64,000 nucleotides of DNA from Pseudomonas viridiflava (GTDB lineage: Bacteria; Pseudomonadota; Gammaproteobacteria; Pseudomonadales; Pseudomonadaceae), in contig NZ_UTIQ01000327.1 of NCBI RefSeq assembly GCF_900582625.1, positions 186,001 through 250,000 on the forward strand, written 5' to 3'. A program made the translations under genes and the position numbers. The notes under the pieces are model-generated. The model was not told the DNA's origin, ran no database searches, and was given only the letters and a program-made list of their open reading frames with translations. Positions 1-7,137 of the stretch are shown here, piece after piece (the stretch's first letter is position 1; the number at the start of each line of letters is the position of its first letter).

Positions 1-62
1 CGAATCGCCGCGTTGTAGCCGCCTGGGCCGCCGCCAATTACCACTACGTCGTAGTTGCTCAT
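1..62 (-). CDS. lpd: Dihydrolipoamide dehydrogenase, N-terminus only (runs off left edge)
   Basis: The first 20 codons of a leftward gene are visible, starting at an ATG at 62-60. The peptide begins MSNYDVVVIGGGPGGYNAAI, a Rossmann FAD-binding GxGxxG start. The GGPGGYNAAIR form is what I recall for the Lpd3-type dihydrolipoamide dehydrogenase of Pseudomonas, the E3 flavoprotein that reoxidises lipoamide in 2-oxoacid dehydrogenase complexes. A GAACC-containing leader precedes it and the next gene is divergent. Only about 4% of the protein is present, so another flavoprotein disulfide reductase cannot be excluded. Confidence 0.7.
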   Translation of the reverse strand, partial: MSNYDVVVIGGGPGGYNAAI

Positions 63-130
63 GCTGGTTCTCCGGTTGGGAAATTTCTTAGCAGTAAAGA
101 CTGCAATTGATTCGTTGGTGGACGGAAAAG

Positions 131-156
131 CATCGCGGCTGAAGCCGCTCCTACAG
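131..156. repeat. REP-like palindrome (half element)
   Basis: The stretch holds the palindrome CGCGGCTGAAGCCGCTCCTAC. It is the Pseudomonas REP type that recurs at 16210-16298, 38294-38372 and 44853-44925 in this window. Here only one arm is present, unlike the paired copies elsewhere. Confidence 0.6.
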
Positions 157-210
157 GTTTTGTAATCTGGGCATGGCGTTTATGCCACCAAGCTTGGCAC
201 TTATATTACG

Positions 211-248
211 GCCTTAATATTGTTTTACATGACGAGTGTAATTTAGGC
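211..248. promoter_or_regulatory. Nested dyad in the lpd/thioesterase divergent spacer
   Basis: In the AT-rich part of the divergent spacer, TTACA (225-229) and TGTAA (237-241) form a dyad with a 7-bp spacer. It lies inside a weaker outer pair (GGCCTTAA and TTTAGGCT). It sits about 70 bp before the thioesterase start, a plausible operator position. I do not recognise the cognate regulator. The TetR protein encoded two genes on is one candidate by position only. Confidence 0.3.
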
Positions 249-308
249 TGTAAGCGTGATGCCAGTGCGGCTTGATACTTTTAGTTCGTTAACGCTTGAG
301 AGGTCTTT

Positions 309-845
309 ATGAGCATGTCCCGCGAGGAAAAAATCCAGGCTTGGCTGGCAGCTGCCGACGATTTGCGTGCGCGTTTGGCGGCACCCGACACCATGACATT
401 GAAGCAAGTGGCCGGCATGAGCCCGCAGGAATTTTTCGACGGCATCGGCAGCGGCCAACTGCCCTCGCCGCCCATCAACGAGCCCATGGCGATGGTGCCG
501 ATGGAATGGTCCAGCGGCCATTTCATCTTTCAGGGCCACCCCGCGCTTATGCACTACAACCCGCTGGGCAGCGTGCACGGCGGCTATATCGCCACCATGC
601 TCGATTCGGCCATGGGCTGCGCGATCCACACCATGCTCAGCAAAGGCCAGGGCTACACCACCACAGATTTACGCATCAGCTACGTGCGCGCCGTCACCAC
701 CGCTGTCGGCCCGATTCGCGCTGAAGGGCGAATCATCCACGTTGGTCGCTCCACCGCGCTCGCCGAAGGCCGCCTGTACGACGTAGACGACAAGCTCTAC
801 GCCACCGGCTCCACCACCTGTTTGATCATGAACATGCACGGCTAA
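309..845 (+). CDS. PaaI-type hotdog-fold acyl-CoA thioesterase
   Basis: A 178-residue protein predicted to hydrolyse an acyl- or aryl-CoA thioester in the cytoplasm. Residues about 75-105 carry the PaaI-family signature: PLGSVHGGYIATMLDSAMG has the H-G-G turn and the LDxAMG helix that bears the catalytic acid. The rest fits one hotdog domain preceded by about 55 extra helical residues. ATG at 309 is used; ATG at 315 is an alternative two codons on. It lies 23 bp upstream of a thiolase and points the same way, so a shared role in acyl-CoA turnover is likely. The substrate cannot be read from sequence. Confidence 0.85.
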   Translation: MSMSREEKIQAWLAAADDLRARLAAPDTMTLKQVAGMSPQEFFDGIGSGQLPSPPINEPMAMVPMEWSSGHFIFQGHPALMHYNPLGSVHGGYIATMLDSAMGCAIHTMLSKGQGYTTTDLRISYVRAVTTAVGPIRAEGRIIHVGRSTALAEGRLYDVDDKLYATGSTTCLIMNMHG

Positions 846-868
846 GGCCGCGTCGCAGGAGAAGCACC

Positions 869-1999
869 ATGGAAAACATCGTAATCGCCGGCTACGCCCG
901 CTCGCCGTTTCACTTCGCGCGTAAAGGCGGCCTGATCAATTTGCGCCCCGATGACCTCGCCGCCCAAGTGGTGAAAGAACTGGTTGGCCGCCTCGACATC
1001 GACCCACGGGAAATCGAAGACCTGATCATGGGCTGCGCCTACCCCGAAGCCGAACAAGGCATGAACATCGCGCGCATCACCAGTTTTCTCGCTGGCCTGC
1101 CCGACACCTTGGGCGGCGCCACCGTCAACCGCTTCTGCGGCTCGTCCATGACCGGCGTGCACTTCGCCGCTGGGCAAATTCTGCTCGGCGCCGGCGAGGC
1201 GTTTATTTGCGCGGGCGTGGAATCGATGACCCGCGTGCCCATGGGCGGCTTCAATATTTCGCCCAACCCGAAACTGCTTGAGAGTTTCCCCCAGGCGTAT
1301 ATGTCGATGGGCCAGACGGCCGAGAACGTCGCCAACCTGTACGGCATCAGCCGCGAAGAGCAAGAGCTGATGGCAGTCGACTCCCACGCCAAAGCCGCCA
1401 AGGCGCGCGAACTCGGTTACTTCACCGACGAGATCGTGCCCATCGCCACGCCTGAAGGGCTGGTCAGCGAAGACGGCTGCATTCGCCCCGGCACTAATGC
1501 CGACGCACTGGCCACGCTCAAACCGGCGTTCGGCGGCAGCGTCACCGCCGGCACCGCCTCGCCATTAACCGACGGCGCCGCAGCGGTGTTCGTCTGCACG
1601 GAAACCTTTGCCAAACGCTGGAACCTTGATGTGCTGGCCCGCGTACGCGCCGTGGCCGTGGCCGGCTGCGCGCCGGAAATCATGGGCATGGGCCCGCTTC
1701 ACGCCACGCGCAAGCTGCTGCAACGTGAAGGGCTGAGCATCAACGACATCGACCTGGTGGAAATCAACGAAGCCTTCTCCAGCCAATCCATTGCCTGCGT
1801 ACGCGAGTTGGGCCTGGACATGGCCAAGGTCAACCTCGACGGCGGCGCGCTGGCCATGGGTCACCCGCTCGGCGCCACCGGTGCGCGTATCACCGGCAAA
1901 GCGGCCTCGCTGCTCAAACGCACGGGCGGGCGTTTCGCCGTTGCGACGCAGTGCATCGCCGGCGGCCAGGGCGTGGCGACGTTACTGGAAGCGGTCTGA
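869..1999 (+). CDS. Acetyl-CoA C-acyltransferase (thiolase)
   Basis: A 376-residue thiolase that cleaves 3-ketoacyl-CoA with CoA, or condenses acyl-CoAs in reverse. All three catalytic elements are present: nucleophilic Cys90 in NRFCGSSM, His332 in GHPLGATGAR, and Cys362 in CIAGGQG near the C-terminus. NEAF, another family motif, is also intact. Length fits the FadA/FadI/PhaA superfamily, though slightly short of the usual 390. A GGAG-type site (caggagaagcacc) precedes the ATG. It follows the thioesterase in an apparent operon and precedes a TetR gene that may regulate the unit. Degradative versus biosynthetic use is undecided. Confidence 0.9.
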   Translation: MENIVIAGYARSPFHFARKGGLINLRPDDLAAQVVKELVGRLDIDPREIEDLIMGCAYPEAEQGMNIARITSFLAGLPDTLGGATVNRFCGSSMTGVHFAAGQILLGAGEAFICAGVESMTRVPMGGFNISPNPKLLESFPQAYMSMGQTAENVANLYGISREEQELMAVDSHAKAAKARELGYFTDEIVPIATPEGLVSEDGCIRPGTNADALATLKPAFGGSVTAGTASPLTDGAAAVFVCTETFAKRWNLDVLARVRAVAVAGCAPEIMGMGPLHATRKLLQREGLSINDIDLVEINEAFSSQSIACVRELGLDMAKVNLDGGALAMGHPLGATGARITGKAASLLKRTGGRFAVATQCIAGGQGVATLLEAV

Positions 2000-2061
2000 T
2001 GTTCAGGTGCCGGCTGGTTTAGAATGACGGCCGGCATTTCACATTATTGGAGGGCGTTGCC

Positions 2062-2634
2062 ATGCGTTACTCAGAAGATCACAAGGCACAAACTCACCAG
2101 CGCATCATCGACGAAGCGTCGGAGCGTTTTCGCCGCGACGGCATCGGCGCCACTGGCCTGCAACCGCTGATGAAAGCGCTGGGCCTGACCCACGGCGGCT
2201 TTTACGCGCATTTCAAATCCAAGGATGACCTGGTTGAGCAAGCGCTCGGCGCGGCTGCGGCAAAACTGGCCGACGGCGTCGAGAAAACCTTCTCTGAAGC
2301 GCAGCCCCTGCAGAATTTTATCCGCTACTACTTGAGCAATACCCACCGCACCCACCCCGGCAAAGGCTGCCCACTGACGACGATGTGCGCCGAACTGGGC
2401 CAGCGCGGCCAAGCCAGCCCCACCACCGACGCCGTGGTGCAAAGCCGCTTCAGCAAACTGGCAGAACACTTGGAAGGGCCAGATGCCGATGAGCAAGCCA
2501 TCGCCCTGCTCTCAACCCTTGTAGGCGCATTGGTGCTGTCGCGCAGCGTGGCCGATCCGCAGTTGTCCGAGCGCATTTTGCAAGGCGCCAAGCAGCAGTT
2601 GTTTAAGCAAGTGCAAGCCGATAGCGAGCAATAG
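2062..2634 (+). CDS. TetR/AcrR-family transcriptional repressor
   Basis: A 190-residue regulator. The N-terminal HTH (about residues 10-55) ends in GLTHGGFYAHFKSKDDLVEQAL, diagnostic of TetR proteins (YxHFxSKxxL). The C-terminal half is an all-helical ligand domain resembling the NemR/AcrR group, with CPLTTMCAELG in the middle. The start is set at ATG 2062 because GGAGGG at 2049-2054 is correctly spaced; an upstream TTG at 2047 overlaps that site. It lies 62 bp after the thiolase in the same direction. Autoregulation and control of the thioesterase-thiolase pair is inferred from position. Confidence 0.85.
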   Translation: MRYSEDHKAQTHQRIIDEASERFRRDGIGATGLQPLMKALGLTHGGFYAHFKSKDDLVEQALGAAAAKLADGVEKTFSEAQPLQNFIRYYLSNTHRTHPGKGCPLTTMCAELGQRGQASPTTDAVVQSRFSKLAEHLEGPDADEQAIALLSTLVGALVLSRSVADPQLSERILQGAKQQLFKQVQADSEQ

Positions 2635-2636
2635 CG

Positions 2637-3647
2637 TCAGACAGGCTCGATGCCCAACTGGCCCCACTGCGCGCGGGTGAGGCCTTGGCGGTTGTGGTAG
2701 TCGTGCCACGGGTCGCGCGGCAGACCTTCAAGTCGCGCGTGCAGGTTGGCGACGGTCCATTGCGCAGCACTTTGCAGCGTGCCTAGTTCGTCCCGCTCAA
2801 TCGGCACCGACACCGGCAAGCCCGGACGCGCGCGCACCGAGTAGGCACTGGCGGTGCTGGCGCCGCGTTGGTTGCGCAGGTAGTCGATAAAGATTTTCCC
2901 CACCCGATTCTGCGGCCCCATTTTGTCGGTGAAGCGCTCCGGCGCTTGGTTGGCCATATGGTTCGCAAGGGCCTTCGCGAACGCCTTCACGCTGTCCCAA
3001 CCGGCCTGTTTTCGCAGTGGCACAACAATGTGCACGCCCTTCCCGCCACTGGTTTTCAGCCAGGCCTCCAAGCCCACGACATCCAATAATGCGAGGGTCG
3101 CCTGCGTCGCCTCGACCATGGCACTCCATGGCAGCGCGGGGTCCGGGTCGAGGTCGAGAATCAGCCGGTCCGGCGTTTCCACCGCCGCACTGGTGGCGCC
3201 CCAGGTGTGCAGTTCGATACAGCCCATCTGCACCGCGCCAATCAGCGCCGGCAAGCTGTCGACTTGCATCAGTTGCGGATGCGCCGGGTCGATTGCTTGG
3301 TCCAAATGAGTGATGTGCGGAATCGCCAGATGCTGGGCGTGCTTCTGGAAAAAATGCTCGCCGTCCACGCCATCTGGTGCGCGCAGCAACGAAACCGGCC
3401 GGCCTTTAAGGTGCGGAAGAATCCACTCGCTGATGCCGTGATAGAACTGCGCCAGCTCCACTTTTTGCGTACCGCTCTGCGCATCGATGACCCGCTCGGG
3501 ATGGCTGATCGACACCTCATCAAGCACTTGCCGGCCCTTGCCATCTGCACCGTGCGGATGATTCGCCGCCTCGCCCGCAGGCATGCCTTGGCGTGGGGTT
3601 TTCGGCGCAACGACCTCGGACGTTTGCGCGCGTTTATGTTCGCTCAT
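2637..3647 (-). CDS. Stand-alone LigD-type polymerase/primase domain (NHEJ)
   Basis: A 336-residue archaeo-eukaryotic primase-type polymerase corresponding to the POL domain at the C-terminus of Pseudomonas LigD. Residues 1-45 are a low-complexity linker and the domain starts at ISHPERVID. Active-site residues are intact: Asp165 and Asp167 in LDLDPDP, His147 in ELHTW, Ser200 and His206 in TSGGKGVHIVV, and Asp255 in IFIDYLRN. In the family these bind metal and add ribo- or deoxynucleotides at breaks held by Ku. The nuclease and ATP-dependent ligase domains usual in a LigD of about 830 residues are absent. The gene starts 18 bp after ku and likely shares its transcript. The C-terminus converges on the TetR gene with a 2-bp gap. 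Confidence 0.88.
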   Translation of the reverse strand: MSEHKRAQTSEVVAPKTPRQGMPAGEAANHPHGADGKGRQVLDEVSISHPERVIDAQSGTQKVELAQFYHGISEWILPHLKGRPVSLLRAPDGVDGEHFFQKHAQHLAIPHITHLDQAIDPAHPQLMQVDSLPALIGAVQMGCIELHTWGATSAAVETPDRLILDLDPDPALPWSAMVEATQATLALLDVVGLEAWLKTSGGKGVHIVVPLRKQAGWDSVKAFAKALANHMANQAPERFTDKMGPQNRVGKIFIDYLRNQRGASTASAYSVRARPGLPVSVPIERDELGTLQSAAQWTVANLHARLEGLPRDPWHDYHNRQGLTRAQWGQLGIEPV

Positions 3648-3665
3648 GGCCCCGCCCTTGGCGCG

Positions 3666-4616
3666 TTAACTCGCCTTGCTGGTTTTGGTGGATTTGCGCG
3701 CAGGCGCTTTGGTTTTCGACGCGGTGCTTTTGCTCGCACTGCTGCGTGAGCTTTTTGCTCTTGGCGCGGGCGCCTCGTCTTCCTCCGACTCCTTGGTTGA
3801 TGCCGCCGCGCCCTTCTTCGCCGACGGCTTGCCGCCCAGGCTGCGCTTGAGCAGTTCGGTAAGGTCGATAACGTCGGCGGTGCGCCGCCCTTCTTCGCCC
3901 GGCGGCTGCTCCACCGCTTCGATCTTGCCCTGCTGCGCCTTCTGCTCTACGAGCTGCATGATCTTGTCGGTGAAGCTGTCCTGGTAATCGTCCGGGGACC
4001 ATTCGCCGCTCATGTCCTCTACCAGGCGCTTGGCCATTTCCAACTCCCCCTTGGCCAGCTTGGCGTTACTCACCGAAGCCGGCAGTTCCAGGCTCGCCAG
4101 GCTGCGCACCTCACTGGGCCAGCGCAGCATCACCAAAACCATGGCGTCTTCGATGGGCATCAGGGCCGCCAGGTGCTGCTTGGTATGTAAAACCACCAGC
4201 GCCAGCGCCACTTTTTTGGTGCTGGCCAGGGTTTCGCGCAACAAGGCATACACCTTCTCGCCGCGCTTGTCGGGGCTCAGGTAATACGGCGTGTCGATGT
4301 GCTGCAGGGGAATTTCTGCGCTGTCGACGAACGAGAAAATGTCGATGGTTTGCGTGGACGCCGGGTGCGCTTCGCGAATTTCCTCTTCGCTCAGCACCAC
4401 GTATTGCCCCTTCTCGTACTCCACGCCTTTGACGATGTTCTCGCGGTCGATTTCTTTGCCGGTGACTTTGTTCACGCGCTTGTAGCCCACGGGCTCCATG
4501 CTGCGTTTGTCCAGCCAATCGAAGTCGACGCCCTGGGAGGCGGTGGCGGAGTTAAGCGCCACGGGGATGTGCACCAAGCCAAAACTGATGGCGCCTTTCC
4601 AGATGGCTCGTGCCAT
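3666..4616 (-). CDS. ku: Ku, DNA end-binding protein for non-homologous end joining
   Basis: A 316-residue bacterial Ku. It begins MARAIWKGAISFGLVHIPV, the canonical Ku start, and the ring-forming beta-barrel core extends to about residue 260. The C-terminal 50 residues are a Lys/Ser/Ala-rich tail of the kind that threads DNA and recruits LigD. Ku homodimers encircle double-strand ends in the cytoplasm. The next gene downstream (18 bp) is a LigD-type polymerase, which supports an end-joining role, but no ligase gene is adjacent. In the family this system serves mainly stationary-phase repair. Confidence 0.95.
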   Translation of the reverse strand: MARAIWKGAISFGLVHIPVALNSATASQGVDFDWLDKRSMEPVGYKRVNKVTGKEIDRENIVKGVEYEKGQYVVLSEEEIREAHPASTQTIDIFSFVDSAEIPLQHIDTPYYLSPDKRGEKVYALLRETLASTKKVALALVVLHTKQHLAALMPIEDAMVLVMLRWPSEVRSLASLELPASVSNAKLAKGELEMAKRLVEDMSGEWSPDDYQDSFTDKIMQLVEQKAQQGKIEAVEQPPGEEGRRTADVIDLTELLKRSLGGKPSAKKGAAASTKESEEDEAPAPRAKSSRSSASKSTASKTKAPARKSTKTSKAS

Positions 4617-4673
4617 GACCGGCGTTCCTCGCTCAATTCTTCAGTAAGTGTTCAGGCGCTGCCGAAACTTGCG

Positions 4674-4916
4674 CTACAGCGTCACGCCGTCGCTGTAGGT
4701 CACGCGGTCCAGCTGCGTGATGTCGCTGATCTCGCGCAACATATTGTCGGCGGCGGTTTCCGCCTCGTTCTCGCACACGCAACCCGGCACGATCACCCAC
4801 AACACGCGCACTTCGGCGCCCATGCGCTTGGGCTGGTATTCGATCAGGCCCACATAGTTGTGGCCTTCCTTCATGGCATCGGTCCAGGCGATGCAGGTGT
4901 CGAAATCACGAAACAT
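4674..4916 (-). CDS. Small conserved hypothetical protein
   Basis: An 80-residue protein starting MFRDFDTCIAWTDAMKEGHN. The start is chosen because AGGGGGAAAG lies just upstream of this ATG; a longer frame to 5018 has no comparable site. It contains two close cysteines (VPGCVCENE) and no signal peptide or membrane segment. I do not recognise a named family. It sits 57 bp upstream of ku on the same strand and could be cotranscribed with the end-joining genes, but nothing in the sequence ties it to repair. Confidence 0.65.
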   Translation of the reverse strand: MFRDFDTCIAWTDAMKEGHNYVGLIEYQPKRMGAEVRVLWVIVPGCVCENEAETAADNMLREISDITQLDRVTYSDGVTL

Positions 4917-5168
4917 GGTTGCTTTCCCCCTACAGGGCCTTGTATGGCTCACTGAAATTGGGACCGGCAGGGTTAAAAAAGAGTTGCAGTTTTGTTTGTG
5001 GCGCCGCGCTGCCCTCAAGTGGCGCGGCAGAGCGGCTGACGCCTCAAAAGCGTGCCATCAAGACGCCACGCTCGTCGCAAATATCCTTTAAAAACAACAA
5101 GGTTCGTGCCTTGCGCGCCGCTTCGCTGTAAGTTTCTTCCTACATTCAGCAAGCCGCGAGTTACGCCC

Positions 5169-6119
5169 ATGAAAACGGTTGCGATGGTGCTGTTCCCCAA
5201 CTTTTTGCTGCTCGACATGGCCGGTCCGTTCGAAGTTTTTTCCGTCGCGAATCGGTTTCTGCCGGAGCAGGATGGCTACACCTTACTGACCATCGGCACC
5301 GAGCAACGTCAGGTATCCGCCTCCAACGGCGTAACGGTGCAGACCAATCTGACCCTCGCCGACGGCTGCGAGCCCTACGACCTGCTCTTGGTGCCCGGCG
5401 GCCCCGGCGCTTACAACGAGCGGTTTCCCGAGGTGTCGGCCTGGCTGCACGTCGCGGTTCAGCGCTGCAAAATGTACGGCTCGATCTGCACCGGCGCGTT
5501 CATTCTCGGCGAGGCCTGTTTGCTTGATGATCACCAGGTCACGACGCACTGGAACTACACCGACCGCCTGATTAAACGGTTCCCCAGAGCGCGCGTGGGC
5601 ACCGACCAGATTTACGTGAAAGACCGCCGCTTGCTCACCTCCGGCGGCGTCACGGCGGGCATCGACATGGCGTTGGCGGTGGTGGCTGAAGACCACGGCA
5701 AGAAGGTGGCGGTGGATGTCGCCAAGGTGCTGTTGGTGGCCATGAAGCGCCAAGGCGGCCAGGCTCAGTTCAGCCCCATGTTGGCGGCACTGGCCGAACA
5801 GGATTCGCCCATTAACCAGGTGCAAACCTATGTGCTGGCCCACCTTGACGAAGACTTTTCCGTGGAGCGCATGGCCAGCCTGGCCAGCATGAGCGCACGC
5901 CACTTCGCCCGCGTGTTCAGCCGCGAAGTAAACATGACGCCTATGGAGTTTCTGCAACACGCCCGTATCGACCGTGCTCGCAGCCTGCTGGAAAGCACCG
6001 ATTTACCGCTGAAAACCGTGGCCTATCGCGCCGGCTTGGGCAGTACGCGACACATGCGTTTTCTGTTCAGCGAGAAGCTTGGCCTTACACCCGTTCAGTA
6101 CCGCCAGCAATTTGGTTGA
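5169..6119 (+). CDS. GlxA-like AraC-family regulator with DJ-1/PfpI sensor domain
   Basis: A 316-residue transcriptional regulator. Residues 1-170 are a class-I-amidotransferase-like DJ-1/PfpI domain with the nucleophile-elbow cysteine in GSICTGAFILGEA. Residues about 215-316 are an AraC DNA-binding domain with two HTHs (MSARHFARVFSREVNMTP and the final LGSTRHMRFLFSEKLGLTP). Proteins of this layout sense small nitrogenous or aldehyde ligands; the ligand here is unknown. ATG at 5169 is used because the protein family starts there; the frame is open to 5052 without a supported start. It is followed by a second AraC-type gene. Confidence 0.88.
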   Translation: MKTVAMVLFPNFLLLDMAGPFEVFSVANRFLPEQDGYTLLTIGTEQRQVSASNGVTVQTNLTLADGCEPYDLLLVPGGPGAYNERFPEVSAWLHVAVQRCKMYGSICTGAFILGEACLLDDHQVTTHWNYTDRLIKRFPRARVGTDQIYVKDRRLLTSGGVTAGIDMALAVVAEDHGKKVAVDVAKVLLVAMKRQGGQAQFSPMLAALAEQDSPINQVQTYVLAHLDEDFSVERMASLASMSARHFARVFSREVNMTPMEFLQHARIDRARSLLESTDLPLKTVAYRAGLGSTRHMRFLFSEKLGLTPVQYRQQFG

Positions 6120-6244
6120 AACCATCGTGCTAGAGGTGTCCGTATTGCGCACCTCGTTGGCCGGAACCGGCCTTCCTTGAACCTTGTTCGCCGTGCAGCA
6201 CCTGCCCACACTCAGGTCAGGTTTTCATGCACAAAGGAAGGATC

Positions 6245-6664
6245 ATGGCCAGTATCCATTGGATGTCCCGCCGCTCGCTCACACCCAGCGACGAGAAGGA
6301 CGGCGAAACGCTGGTAACCGGGGGTCTTACACGCTGGCGTGAACAGCTGGTCAAGGCGCTCATCCACAACCTGATTGGCGAAAAAATCACCGTGCCGCAA
6401 CTGGCGCAAGCCTGCGCGCTGTCACGCAGTCACTTCTCCCGCGCCTTCAAGCGCAGCACCGGCATGTCGCCGCAAGACTGGATTCACCAACAGCGCATCA
6501 ACCAGGCCAAGCGCCTGATTCAAGAATCCGACATGACCCTCACGCAGATCAGCGCCGAATGCGGCTTCTGCGACCAAGCCCACTTCTGCCGCACCTTCAC
6601 CCGAACCGAAGGGGTGAACCCGATGGCCTGGCGCAGCCGAACGGTTGCGAACAATGCGTCCTAG
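6245..6664 (+). CDS. Minimal AraC-type DNA-binding protein
   Basis: A 139-residue protein that is essentially one AraC C-terminal domain: a first HTH (ITVPQLAQACALSRSHFSRAF), a linker helix (INQAKRLIQESDMTL) and a second HTH (ISAECGFCDQAHFCRTF). No effector or dimerisation domain remains; about 30 residues precede the HTHs. ATG 6245 is preferred over 6227 because AAAGGAAGG lies just before it. Small AraC regulators of the SoxS/MarA/Rob size act as monomers whose abundance is the signal, so that is a fair inference here. Targets are unknown; the neighbouring di-haem/catalase genes are candidates by position. Confidence 0.82.
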   Translation: MASIHWMSRRSLTPSDEKDGETLVTGGLTRWREQLVKALIHNLIGEKITVPQLAQACALSRSHFSRAFKRSTGMSPQDWIHQQRINQAKRLIQESDMTLTQISAECGFCDQAHFCRTFTRTEGVNPMAWRSRTVANNAS

Positions 6665-6704
6665 GTTGGCTTAAGCCCGCCGTTCGCGCCGCCCGCCAAG
6701 GCCG

Positions 6705-6896
6705 TCAGCGCAGCCGGTGTTTGTGCAACAGGCGATAAAACGTCGGCCTGGAAATGCCGAGCATGCGCGCGGCCACACTCATGTTGTCGCCGTAACGGGC
6801 CAAGGCGTCGCAAAGCGCCTGGCGTTCGGCGTTGCTTTTGTAGACATCGAGCGTGGCGAGCGTTGGCGAGGTGTCTCTGTCGAGCATATCGAGCAT
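6705..6896 (-). CDS. Orphan Fis-type HTH mini-protein
   Basis: A 63-residue protein. Residues about 23-63 are a Fis/HTH_8 helix-turn-helix (ERQALCDALARYGDNMSVAA then MLGISRPTFYRLLHKH), the same fold that ends NtrC-type sigma54 activators. No receiver or AAA+ module is attached, and the flanks hold no remnant of one. It has a strong start: AAGGAG lies nine bases before the ATG. It could act as a small nucleoid or repressor-like protein, or be a relic of an enhancer-binding regulator. It is transcribed away from the di-haem operon, sharing a 241-bp divergent spacer with it. Confidence 0.65.
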   Translation of the reverse strand: MLDMLDRDTSPTLATLDVYKSNAERQALCDALARYGDNMSVAARMLGISRPTFYRLLHKHRLR

Positions 6897-7137
6897 GGCG
6901 TTCTGCTCCTTGGCATCCGTTTTAATTTTCTGAGTTAAAACAATCCTTTTCCTGCCCTGTTTTCAACCGTAGCAAGTTTTTTGACGCGCTTAGGACGGAT
7001 TTCTTCTAAGCGACGCCGCCTCGCTGCATGAATGGTTGCCCAAAGCCATAAGAACAATAGGTGATTAGCGTCTTGCCAAGCCTGTAATTGCTTGGCATAA
7101 ACGCTCAGCCAATAACAATGCACAAGGACCGTCACCC

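Noticed and set aside
6935..7135. 66-residue frame in the spacer before the di-haem gene
   Set aside because: Occupies the likely promoter region, has no ribosome site and no family resemblance.
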